Source: Gammaproteobacteria bacterium (GTDB taxonomy: Bacteria; Pseudomonadota; Gammaproteobacteria; GRL18). Taken from it: a stretch of DNA of 32,529 bases. Below, one piece after another: positions 15,474-22,718 of this stretch (position 1 is the stretch's first letter; the number at the start of each line of letters is the position of its first letter). The translations under genes were made by a program, and so were the position numbers. The notes beneath the pieces are model-generated. The model was not told where the DNA came from, made no database searches, and worked only from the letters and a program-made list of their open reading frames with translations. The DNA lies in assembly GCA_027076245.1 (NCBI GenBank), contig JALTKC010000545.1, positions 1 to 32,529 on the forward strand, read 5' to 3'.

Positions 15474-16496
15474 ATGCTAATCCATAATTTTATAATACAT
15501 CAGCTTGATAAGCAGGCTGATCAGGGGGCATCCACCCTGTCACTGAAATCTGAAACCATTGCACCTTCAGAATCACTGGAAACTTTTCTGGCAGATTTAA
15601 ATAAAGTTTATAATAGTAAGCCCAGCAAGGTTTTCGGCGCTTTTTTAAATATGGAGCAGGAAGATAAAGAGCAGGATAAACCAGAAAGTTTGCAGGCTTT
15701 GCTGTCTTCTTATCTTGATAAACGCATTGATTTTGTGGAATTGACACAGCAGTCTATGCAGTTATTAAAGCATTATATTGATCAGGCCAGTAAGGCCGCC
15801 GGCGGTTATCTGGTATTTACCCACTATACCTTGTTCGGCAGTGAATTTTTAATGATAAGCATGCTTAATAATGCTTGTGGAGTGGCGGTTAATTCCAATC
15901 TGGGCATTGATCCGGTTGATTATCTGGAACTGAGTAAACTTCATCTGGCAGCTCGTATTGATTTAAGCGACTGGCAGGATGATGAGCAGTCCGACCGTTA
16001 TATATCGATGATCCGTGGTAAGGAAAGCCATAAACTTTCCGAATATTTCAGAAAATTTATCGGCAGTGATGAAGCCATCAGTTCAAAGCAGGAGACCAGC
16101 GAATTATTTAATGCGGTCAGCCAGTTTTGTGAAGAAAAAATTACCGATGAAGAACAGAAATCTCAGATTAAGCATAAGGCATCGGAATATTGTCTGGAAC
16201 AGGCTGATAAAGGTCAGAATGTGGATATTAAAGATTTTTCCAACTATGCGGCTGAAGGGGTTGTGGATGATTTTTTAAACTATGTTAACAGCGAACAGTT
16301 TAAGTTGAGTCAGGAAATTGCGCCTAATAAAACGGTGATCCGTCGCTTTAATAAACTCAGTGGGCGAAATGACCGGATCAGTATTACAATTAATGAAGAA
16401 GCCATTGGTGATTCAGTTATATTTGATGCAGATAAAGAGACTTTAACCATTACTGATTTACCTGCCAGTTTAAAAGCACAATTGCTCAATCGTTAA
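15474..16496 (+). CDS. yejK: Nucleoid-associated protein YejK (NdpA)
   Basis: A 340-residue member of the NdpA/YejK family, nucleoid-associated proteins of gammaproteobacteria with unsettled function; a link to topoisomerase activity has been reported for relatives. The family pattern is clear: the N-terminal HNFIIHQLDK, the central GGYLVFTHYTLFGSEFLMISMLNN, LSKLHLAARIDLSDWQ, then RYISMIRGKESHKLSEYFRKFIG, and the C-terminal SITINEEAIGDSVIFDADKETLTITDLPASLKAQLL. The start ATG 15474 is one base after the apeB stop, so translational coupling is likely. A small Lys-rich protein is encoded 0.5 kb downstream. Confidence 0.93.
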   Translation: MLIHNFIIHQLDKQADQGASTLSLKSETIAPSESLETFLADLNKVYNSKPSKVFGAFLNMEQEDKEQDKPESLQALLSSYLDKRIDFVELTQQSMQLLKHYIDQASKAAGGYLVFTHYTLFGSEFLMISMLNNACGVAVNSNLGIDPVDYLELSKLHLAARIDLSDWQDDEQSDRYISMIRGKESHKLSEYFRKFIGSDEAISSKQETSELFNAVSQFCEEKITDEEQKSQIKHKASEYCLEQADKGQNVDIKDFSNYAAEGVVDDFLNYVNSEQFKLSQEIAPNKTVIRRFNKLSGRNDRISITINEEAIGDSVIFDADKETLTITDLPASLKAQLLNR

Positions 16497-16555
16497 AGCA
16501 TTAATTATTGAGTGTAAGCTGAGCATAAGCTGAATATAAGAACCAGGAATAAAAG

Positions 16556-16867
16556 ATGAAAAAATTATCACTAGAAGATATTTCACGTTTAAACCAGTTA
16601 CTGGATGAGTCTTTACAGCAGGCCAGTAAGGAGCAACTGGCTACCTGTATACGTCTGCTGGGTACCTCTCTGGCCCAGTTAAAATTAAAACACAAGGTTG
16701 ATGATGATCAAAATGCCAGGGATTTCAGCAGCTTTGTAGAGGAACTGGAAAATGATGCGCTCAGTGATGAGTTTAATGAACTGGCTGCAAAAACTATTGT
16801 AGAATGTGCAACCGCTATGGCTGTCGCAAAAGAAGGTATGCAGGCCAGAGATAATAGCGACGAATAA
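16556..16867 (+). CDS. Small helical hypothetical protein
   Basis: A 103-residue acidic protein, probably all alpha-helical (LSLEDISRLNQLLDESLQQASKEQLATCIRLLGTSLAQLKLK, then FSSFVEELENDALSDEFNELAAKTIVECATAMAVAKEGMQ). There is no signal peptide, membrane helix or known motif. AGGA lies 10 bases before ATG 16556, and the codon use matches neighbours. It follows yejK by 59 bases and may be in that operon. I do not recognise the family. Confidence 0.72.
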   Translation: MKKLSLEDISRLNQLLDESLQQASKEQLATCIRLLGTSLAQLKLKHKVDDDQNARDFSSFVEELENDALSDEFNELAAKTIVECATAMAVAKEGMQARDNSDE

Positions 16868-16911
16868 CTTTGACTTTCTAATGGATCTATATTACCTTCC
16901 TTACAGGGTCT

Positions 16912-16940
16912 TTGTTACAAATTTATGACATGGCTATTCT
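16912..16940 (+). promoter_or_regulatory. Candidate promoter for the lysine-rich protein gene
   Basis: TTGTTA (16912-16917) and TATTCT (16935-16940) are separated by 17 bases, a fair sigma-70 match. This gives a leader of about 85 bases before ATG 17034. The A/T-rich region downstream has other possible -10 boxes, so the assignment is tentative. Confidence 0.35.
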
Positions 16941-17033
16941 GTAATAGCATTTATGTAATAGAATTTATAACTCGGCATACTGTCTATTTTGTATTTAGCA
17001 TATAAACAACATAACGATATAAGGAGTTGAATC

Positions 17034-17252
17034 ATGGCTAAAAAAGACAAGAAGAAAAAAGACGACAAGAAAAAGTCCAAAAAAGCATTATTAAAACTGG
17101 CTAAGAAAAAAGCAGATAAGAAAAAAACCAAGGCGAAAGCAAAAAAAGCAAAAATCAAGAAGGACAAAGCCAAAAAAGCAAAAGCAAAAAAAAATAAAAA
17201 CTCAGGTAAGAAAAACAAGAAAAATAACAAGAAAAAAAAGTCTAAAAAGTAA
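17034..17252 (+). CDS. Extremely lysine-rich small basic protein
   Basis: A 72-residue protein in which 42 residues are lysine, the rest mainly Ala, Asp, Asn and Ser. KKDKKKKDDKKKSKKALLKL opens it, and AKKAK-type repeats fill the middle. It resembles the Lys/Ala tails of histone H1-like bacterial proteins (Hc1, AlgP C-terminus), but no folded domain is attached. Translation is well supported: a strong AAGGAG lies 7-8 bases before ATG, the gene stands alone with its own upstream region, and it ends 11 bases before a 15-bp hairpin. Binding to DNA, RNA or polyphosphate is plausible from charge alone. I cannot exclude a ribosome-associated role. Confidence 0.82.
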   Translation: MAKKDKKKKDDKKKSKKALLKLAKKKADKKKTKAKAKKAKIKKDKAKKAKAKKNKNSGKKNKKNNKKKKSKK

Positions 17253-17262
17253 GTAGCAATAT

Positions 17263-17297
17263 CATAATTATGCCTCCTTCATGGAGGCATAATTATG
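17263..17297. terminator. 15-bp perfect hairpin after the lysine-rich gene
   Basis: CATAATTATGCCTCC pairs exactly with 17283-17297 around a TTCAT loop. It lies 10 bases after the stop codon of the Lys-rich gene. No T-run follows on either strand, so termination may be weak. The stem could instead protect the upstream transcript. Confidence 0.65.
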
Positions 17298-17404
17298 CCC
17301 ACCTATAATATTTTATAATAATTTCCCGAACCCTGATCTATTGCTGTAGTCAAATATTGCTTATAAAAGAATACTCATAATTTTACCGGTATAAAGGACT
17401 GTCA

Positions 17405-18769
17405 ATGGCTAACAATAACGATGACTCAAAAAACTATAAAAAAACTTCCCTGGAAAGAGCATGGCATGATGCTCTGACACCGTTTGAAGAGTTTGTCCAT
17501 GATGAAGCTTCATCAGGGCTGCTATTGATGGCCTGTGCCATTCTGGCCATGGTAGCAGCTAATACCGGACTGGTGCATTTTTATGAGGCGGCTCTGCATA
17601 CCGAGCTAAGTATTAATGTCGGCCCCTATAGTATGAGTCGGAGTATCCATCACTGGATTAATGATGGCCTTATGGCCCTGTTTTTTTTAATGGTTGGGCT
17701 GGAAATCAAAAGGGAAGTGCTGATTGGGGAACTGGCTGAAATTCGTAAGGCCATTTTACCCATTGGTGCCGCTATCGGCGGTATGGTTATTCCCGCACTG
17801 ATTTATATCTCTATTAATAGCGGTACCGATGCCAGCGGCGGCTGGGGTATTCCAATGGCAACCGATATTGCTTTTGCGGTGGGTGTACTCGCTCTGCTGG
17901 GTAACCGGATCCCTAAACCGTTAATCGCTTTTCTGCTGGCACTGGCCATCGTTGATGATCTGGGGGCTGTTATCGTTATTGCCCTGTTTTATACCGCAGA
18001 AATTAACCTTCTGGCTCTGGGATTTGCCGGCATTGCCCTGGTTATGCTGATAGGGATTAATGTTCTGGGTGTCAGAAAACCTCTGCCTTATATGCTGATT
18101 GGTTTTTTTATGTGGCTGGGTATGATGGAGTCAGGTATCCATGCGACCCTTGCCGGTGTACTGACGGCTCTGACTATACCGGCGGATTCGCGTTTTAAAG
18201 GCGCCGATTTCAGTGAAAAAATTACTGCCTTAATGGCACGCTTTAAAAAAGCCGATCATCCCCAGCGCAGCATACTGGAAAATTCTGAACAGCAGGCGAT
18301 TATGCAGACCATGGAAAATTATGTACATAATATGGAAAGCCCCCTGCAGAGGGTAGAGCACGGTATGCATCTGTGGGTATCCTTCCTTATTGTGCCTTTA
18401 TTTGCACTGGCTAATGCCGGCATCACCCTCAATTTCAGTGAACTGGGTAATATGATAGCGCATCCGGTCACCATGGGGATTTCAATTGGCCTGGTGGCTG
18501 GTAAAGTGCTGGGCGTGTTCGGTTTTTCCTGGATTGTGGTAAAAATGGGCTGGAGTACCTTACCTGATAAGGTAACTATGCCCATGATCGGCGGGGTTTC
18601 TCTGCTGGCAGGTATTGGTTTTACCATGTCTATATTCATTGCCGGGCTGGCATTTTCTGAACAGATGAATTACTTGCTAAATGCCAAGGTAGGCATTATC
18701 CTTGCCTCTTTAATCTCAGGTGTAGCAGGCTATCTGGTGTTACGCAAAGTAACCAGTACCGCTGTTTAA
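17405..18769 (+). CDS. nhaA: Na+/H+ antiporter NhaA
   Basis: NhaA exports sodium in exchange for protons across the inner membrane. The 454-residue protein has about twelve membrane segments and the key acidic residues: D154 in PMATDIAFAVG, and D184/D185 in LAIVDDLGAVIVIALFY (equivalent to D133, D163 and D164 of E. coli). FFLMVGLEIKREVLIGEL and GIHATLAGVLTA are also typical. It is about 65 residues longer than E. coli NhaA, mainly through a cytosolic loop (about 262-320, ending NMESPLQRVEHGMHLWV) that is common in environmental homologues. AAGGA lies 8-12 bases before ATG 17405. gltS follows after 42 bases, so a sodium-linked operon is likely. Confidence 0.96.
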   Translation: MANNNDDSKNYKKTSLERAWHDALTPFEEFVHDEASSGLLLMACAILAMVAANTGLVHFYEAALHTELSINVGPYSMSRSIHHWINDGLMALFFLMVGLEIKREVLIGELAEIRKAILPIGAAIGGMVIPALIYISINSGTDASGGWGIPMATDIAFAVGVLALLGNRIPKPLIAFLLALAIVDDLGAVIVIALFYTAEINLLALGFAGIALVMLIGINVLGVRKPLPYMLIGFFMWLGMMESGIHATLAGVLTALTIPADSRFKGADFSEKITALMARFKKADHPQRSILENSEQQAIMQTMENYVHNMESPLQRVEHGMHLWVSFLIVPLFALANAGITLNFSELGNMIAHPVTMGISIGLVAGKVLGVFGFSWIVVKMGWSTLPDKVTMPMIGGVSLLAGIGFTMSIFIAGLAFSEQMNYLLNAKVGIILASLISGVAGYLVLRKVTSTAV

Positions 18770-18811
18770 GTATATGTTTAATCATAAGCAGCTTTTAACA
18801 TAGGACATTTT

Positions 18812-20044
18812 ATGGAACTGACGGACAATATTCTCAATTTTACTTCTTTTTATTCGGTAACCATTGCCATTATTGTATTGTTTATTGGTAAGGCATTAAA
18901 TTTTAAATTCACCGTTTTACGTGATTTTAATATACCGGAACCTGTAGTCGGCGGTCTGCTGTTTTCCATTATTTTTGCTCTGGTGCATTTTACCCTGGGT
19001 GTTTCTGTAGAATTTGACCTGGCAGCCAGAGACATTATGCTGGTTTACTTTTTTACCACTATTGGCTTAAATTCCAATATTATGGATCTGGTTAAAGGTG
19101 GCAAGCCTCTGATTATTTTATTAACGGCTACTATTTTATATATGATCCTGCAGAATCTGGTAGGGGTTTCCATTGCTTCAGTATTTGGCCTTGATCCCGT
19201 TATCGGTATGCTTGGAGGTACAGTTTCACTTATTGGCGGACACGGTACTGCTATTGCCTGGGCACCAACTTTTGCTGAAAAATTCGGTATCCAGAATGCT
19301 ATGGAAATCGGTATAGCCTGTGCTACTTTCGGCCTGATTTTTGCCAGTTTAATGGGTGGACCGATTGCCAGTTACCTGATTAAGAAGCACAATTTAAAAC
19401 CTGAAAATGATACGGTACAGGAAGTGGGTATTCCTTTTGAAGAAGAAGGGGCCAAAATTGATTATATGGGCTTTTTACATGCCATATTAGGTATTCATTT
19501 CAGTATTATGATAGGTATGGCACTTAATGAAAGTCTGGAAGAAATGGGGCTGAAACTGCCTTTATTTGTGACCTGTCTGTTTGCCGGTATTCTTATTTCA
19601 AGCTTTTTGACACCTAATGTTTCTAAAAAAATCAAATGGCTGGACTGGAATACCCGTAAAAAAGCCCTGGCACTGGTAGCTGATATTTCTCTGGGTATTT
19701 TCCTGGCCATGTCCTTAATGAGTATGCAGTTATGGGTTATTGTGGATCTGGCCGGCCCAATTATCACCATGGTTGTTGCCCAGTTTGTTATTGCTGCATT
19801 AATTGCCCTGTTTATTATTTTCCGGATTATGGGGCGTAATTATGATGCTGCTGTTATCTGCTCCGGCTTTGGCGGTATTTCATTAGGGTCTACGGCAACC
19901 GCTATGGCGAATATGACTGCAGTTACCCAGCGCTATGGCGCATCGCATCTGGCCTTTGTTATTGTCCCACTGGTGTGTGCCTTTTTTATTGACCTGGTTA
20001 ATGTGGTTCTCATTCAGTCTGCCCTGGGGTATTTTAGCAGCTAA
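18812..20044 (+). CDS. gltS: Sodium/glutamate symporter GltS
   Basis: GltS takes up glutamate with sodium across the inner membrane. The 410-residue protein is close to E. coli GltS in length. It has about ten membrane segments in two inverted halves. Family landmarks are FNIPEPVVGGLLFS near the N-terminus, FFTTIGLNSNIMDLVKGG, GGTVSLIGGHGTAIAWAP (a re-entrant loop), and the matching C-terminal CSGFGGISLGSTATAMANMTAVTQRYG. AGGA lies nine bases before ATG 18812. Sitting behind nhaA, it would use the sodium gradient that NhaA maintains. A terminator follows 49 bases after the stop. Confidence 0.95.
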   Translation: MELTDNILNFTSFYSVTIAIIVLFIGKALNFKFTVLRDFNIPEPVVGGLLFSIIFALVHFTLGVSVEFDLAARDIMLVYFFTTIGLNSNIMDLVKGGKPLIILLTATILYMILQNLVGVSIASVFGLDPVIGMLGGTVSLIGGHGTAIAWAPTFAEKFGIQNAMEIGIACATFGLIFASLMGGPIASYLIKKHNLKPENDTVQEVGIPFEEEGAKIDYMGFLHAILGIHFSIMIGMALNESLEEMGLKLPLFVTCLFAGILISSFLTPNVSKKIKWLDWNTRKKALALVADISLGIFLAMSLMSMQLWVIVDLAGPIITMVVAQFVIAALIALFIIFRIMGRNYDAAVICSGFGGISLGSTATAMANMTAVTQRYGASHLAFVIVPLVCAFFIDLVNVVLIQSALGYFSS

Positions 20045-20093
20045 AGCAATAATGGCTGTAGATGGCTGTTTTAGTCATGAGAATAAAACACTT

Positions 20094-20118
20094 AAGCCCC
20101 TATAAAGGGGCTTTTTTT
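20094..20118 (+). terminator. Rho-independent terminator after gltS
   Basis: Stem AGCCCC / GGGGCT with loop TATAAA is followed by a run of seven T including the stem end. It closes the nhaA–gltS transcript. Confidence 0.93.
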
Positions 20119-20631
20119 GTGCATTTAAATTTTTTTTGCTAACACTAAGCTGTAATTTTCCTATTAAAGTAGTACTTTAAGATTGTTTTTACAATATTAC
20201 AGTCTTTAGTTAATGTATATTATAAGAAGTTATAATAACTCGTTGAATAATAAGAAGAATGTGAAGTGGTTAAAAATTAATCAATTTATGCATCTTTCAA
20301 TGTTAATGCTGTTTCTAGGAAGATATTAAAAGCTTATTCACAGACTTATCCACAGCTTTTGTGGATAAAATTATACATAATTATTTGAATTAATCTAAAA
20401 CTTGTCCTTTTTTACTATAACGACTAAATTTATTATAAAGCCTGTATTTTTTATGGTTTACTTTTACTGTACTGTTTGTTTATCAGGCAGGGTTCTGGGT
20501 ATAAAAAGCTATAGAGTTTTTTGTAAAATACAGCTAAAATCCATGTTTTCTGATTTTCTGTTTCATTTGCAAACTAAAAAATTAATGAACCAGAAACCGC
20601 TTAATTTTCTAAAACTGAGGGTCTTAATAAA
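20119..20631. other. Long AT-rich intergenic region (513 bases)
   Basis: This is the longest gene-free stretch in the window and is strongly AT-rich. It holds a near-palindrome TTAAAGT-AGT-ACTTTAA at 20164-20180, then A/T runs, then a DnaA-box cluster at 20334-20379 followed by more AT-rich DNA. A 90-codon open frame from 20402 starts at TTG, has no ribosome site and runs into the STAS gene in another frame, so I do not call it. The layout (AT-rich DNA beside clustered DnaA boxes) is like that of a replication origin. Confidence 0.6.
20334..20379. promoter_or_regulatory. DnaA-box cluster (candidate origin or DnaA regulatory site)
   Basis: Box 1 is TTATTCACA (20334-20342, plus). Box 2 is TTATCCACA (20346-20354, plus). 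Box 3 is TGTGGATAA (20360-20368), the exact complement of TTATCCACA, so it lies on the minus strand. A fourth, TTATACATA (20371-20379), misses the TTATNCACA consensus by one base. Boxes 1 and 2 are 12 bases apart start to start. By chance a given 9-mer is expected about a quarter of a time per window of this size counting both strands, so this clustering is unlikely to be random. No GATC sites were seen in the neighbouring region. Confidence 0.8.
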
Positions 20632-20934
20632 ATGTCAGTTCTTACCAGCATGTCAGATGATGGAGATATTTTGACAATAAAAGTGATTGGTAAGTTTCAG
20701 TTTCCCCTCGCTTCAGAATTTCGTCGAGCTTATACGGATATTGATCAGGTACAGAACTATGTTCTGGATTTACAGGATTCAGAATATCTGGATTCTTCCG
20801 CCCTGGGAATGATCATTGCTCTGTGGGAATTTGTAGAACGGGACAAGGCCCGCATTAAAATTATTAATGCCAATACTGAGGTGACTCAAATCCTGCAAAG
20901 TGCCAACTTTGATCAACTGGTTACTTTACCCTGA
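20632..20934 (+). CDS. STAS-domain protein (anti-sigma factor antagonist type)
   Basis: A 100-residue single STAS domain, similar to SpoIIAA/RsbV anti-anti-sigma factors and to single-domain phospho-switch proteins. The conserved loop YLDSSALGMIIAL holds the Ser that partner kinases phosphorylate (S55, right after D54). The N-terminal sheet (ILTIKVIGKFQFPLASEFRRAY) and C-terminal helix (EVTQILQSANFDQLVTL) complete the fold. The start ATG 20632 has GAGGG about 13 bases upstream. No kinase (RsbW-like) or phosphatase partner is in the window. After the TGA stop, 33 further sense codons follow in the same frame before the next stop, and they read as a hydrophobic helix (see findings). Confidence 0.88.
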   Translation: MSVLTSMSDDGDILTIKVIGKFQFPLASEFRRAYTDIDQVQNYVLDLQDSEYLDSSALGMIIALWEFVERDKARIKIINANTEVTQILQSANFDQLVTLP

Positions 20935-21066
20935 TTTTTCTGGTCAGTCTCTTTACCGGATCTGCCTATCGGCATTTTACTGGCTACAGGCGTTTTACTG
21001 TTTATAGCGTTAAGCATTGTCATTATTCCTTAATTAACTCCATCTGAGAAATATCAGCGAAATTAT

Positions 21067-22026
21067 ATGCTTGATACTTTACCCCTTTTAAAAGCTATAA
21101 ACTTTCCTCATATCAGGCGTAAGCAGCTGGATATACTGCAGATTAATCTGGGTTACCGCTGTAACCAGCAGTGTCAGCACTGCCATGTCAATGCCGGGCC
21201 TAAACGAACGGAAACGATGTCTGTTGAAGTTCTGGCCGATATTCTCCGCTTTATTAAAACCAATGGTATTAAAACGGTGGATCTGACCGGTGGAGCACCG
21301 GAAATGCATCCTGAATTTTTATCCCTGATAAAGCAGCTTAATAAGATGCAGGTGCATATTATTGATCGCTGTAACCTGACAATACTCAATGAACCGGGTT
21401 ATGAATCCCTGGTGGAAAAGCTGGCAGAAAATCGTGTTGAAATTGTGGCTTCCTTGCCCTGTTATATGGAAGAAAATGTGGATAAACAAAGAGGTAACGG
21501 GGTATTTAAAAGTAGTATCGAGGCTTTGCAGAAACTTAATCAACTGGGCTACGGGCAACCCGACAGCCCGTTAACTCTTAATCTTGTTTATAATCCACAG
21601 GGTGCGGTACTGGCCCCTTCACAGGAAGTACTTAAAACGGATTACAAGAAATTTCTGGCACAACAGTTTGGTATTGTGTTTAACGAACTCTTTACCATTA
21701 CCAATGTCCCGGTTAAACGTTTCGGCAGTCTGTTAATATCCAGGCAGGAGTTTCAGCCCTATATGGAATTATTGCAGCAATCTCATACTGATGCTAATCT
21801 GGACGGTGTTATGTGCCGCTATCAGTTAAGCGTGGACTGGCAGGGTTATTTATATGACTGTGATTTTAATCAGATGCTGGGGTTGCCCTTAACCAGAACA
21901 ACAGAAAAACTGCATATTTCCAATGTCAGTCTGACTGAACTGAATAATAAGGATATTATCGTTGCAGGTCATTGTTATGCCTGTACCGCAGGGCAGGGCA
22001 GCAGTTGCGGTGGTGCCCTGAGCTGA
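21067..22026 (+). CDS. arsS: ArsS-like radical SAM protein (arsenosugar biosynthesis family)
   Basis: A 319-residue radical SAM enzyme. The [4Fe-4S] motif is C32-x3-C36-x2-C39 (RCNQQCQHCH), followed by the SAM-binding GGAPEMHPEF. The C-terminal part has the family's Cys-rich ending: GVMCRYQLSVDWQGYLYDCDFNQ, then HCYACTAGQGSSCGG. This is the architecture of the TIGR04167/ArsS group, whose characterised members convert dimethylarsenate with SAM to 5'-dimethylarsinoyl-adenosine; some relatives are selenoproteins. This copy has cysteines throughout and no internal UGA. No arsM or other ars gene is in the window, so an arsenic role is inferred from the family only. The stop overlaps the next start (TGATG). 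Confidence 0.87.
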   Translation: MLDTLPLLKAINFPHIRRKQLDILQINLGYRCNQQCQHCHVNAGPKRTETMSVEVLADILRFIKTNGIKTVDLTGGAPEMHPEFLSLIKQLNKMQVHIIDRCNLTILNEPGYESLVEKLAENRVEIVASLPCYMEENVDKQRGNGVFKSSIEALQKLNQLGYGQPDSPLTLNLVYNPQGAVLAPSQEVLKTDYKKFLAQQFGIVFNELFTITNVPVKRFGSLLISRQEFQPYMELLQQSHTDANLDGVMCRYQLSVDWQGYLYDCDFNQMLGLPLTRTTEKLHISNVSLTELNNKDIIVAGHCYACTAGQGSSCGGALS

Positions 22027-22718
22027 TGTCATGGCAACTGCTTTCCATTATCGTTCCCGTGCTTAATGAGGCCGATAATATAGAAGCCTTTTTAAAGCAT
22101 TTACAGCCTTTTAGAGAGCGGGGGCATGAAGTGGTACTGGTGGACGGTAAAAGCTCTGACAATACCTGTCAACTGGCCAGACCCTGGGTGGATCGTATGA
22201 TGTCTGTGCACAAAGGACGGGCTCGGCAGCAGACCATTGGCGCCAGAATCGCCACCGGGCAGATATTTCTGTTTCTGCATGCTGATACACGCTTGCCCGA
22301 GCAGGCCGATCAGCTTATTTTCCAGGCTCTGGAGACAGGAGGACAATGGGGGCGCTTTAATGTCCGCTTGTCGGGTTCAGCCATTATGTTCAGAATGATT
22401 GCGTCCATGATGAATGTACGTTCCTGTCTGAGCGGGATTGCTACCGGTGATCAGGCTATTTTTGTCACCCGAAGCCTGTATCATAACAGCGGCGGTTTTC
22501 CTGATATTCCATTAATGGAAGATATTGAGTTTTCCCGACACCTGAAAAAATTTTCCCGGCCCTGCTGCATAAAAACACCAGTCTGCACCTCATCACGGCG
22601 CTGGCAGCAGAATGGTATAGTTAAAACTATATTGTTTATGTGGTTATTGCGTCTGCAGTATTTTTTTGGTGTCAGCCCGGCAAAGTTACACCAAAAATAT
22701 TACCCTCCCAATGACTAA
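22026..22718 (+). CDS. Family 2 glycosyltransferase, rSAM/selenodomain-associated type
   Basis: A 230-residue GT2-fold transferase of the TIGR04283 type. It shows LSIIVPVLNEADNIEAFL (nucleotide-binding start), VVLVDGKSSDNT (about 37-47), a GRARQQTIGARIATG motif, FLFLHADTRLP with the metal-binding Asp of the DxD-like site, and DQAIFVTRSLYHNSGGFPDIPLMEDIEFSRHLKK near the acceptor site. The C-terminal helix (TILFMWLLRLQYFFGV) is hydrophobic and may touch the membrane. ATG 22026 overlaps the arsS stop by one base; a TTG at 21972 is rejected because it lies inside arsS. The sugar and acceptor are unknown. The downstream gene starts within its last codons. Confidence 0.87.
   Translation: MSWQLLSIIVPVLNEADNIEAFLKHLQPFRERGHEVVLVDGKSSDNTCQLARPWVDRMMSVHKGRARQQTIGARIATGQIFLFLHADTRLPEQADQLIFQALETGGQWGRFNVRLSGSAIMFRMIASMMNVRSCLSGIATGDQAIFVTRSLYHNSGGFPDIPLMEDIEFSRHLKKFSRPCCIKTPVCTSSRRWQQNGIVKTILFMWLLRLQYFFGVSPAKLHQKYYPPND

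Noticed and set aside
16934..17230. Minus-strand Phe/Leu-rich membrane-like frame
   Set aside because: It is the antisense of poly-Lys codons (AAA/AAG read as TTT/CTT); the plus strand has the ribosome site and the terminal hairpin.
20402..20674. 90-codon open frame in the long intergenic gap
   Set aside because: It starts at TTG with no ribosome site, has shadow-like composition, and overlaps the STAS gene out of frame.
21972..22025. TTG start for the GT2 transferase inside arsS
   Set aside because: It reads the Cys-rich arsS tail in another frame; homology begins at the ATG that overlaps the arsS stop.
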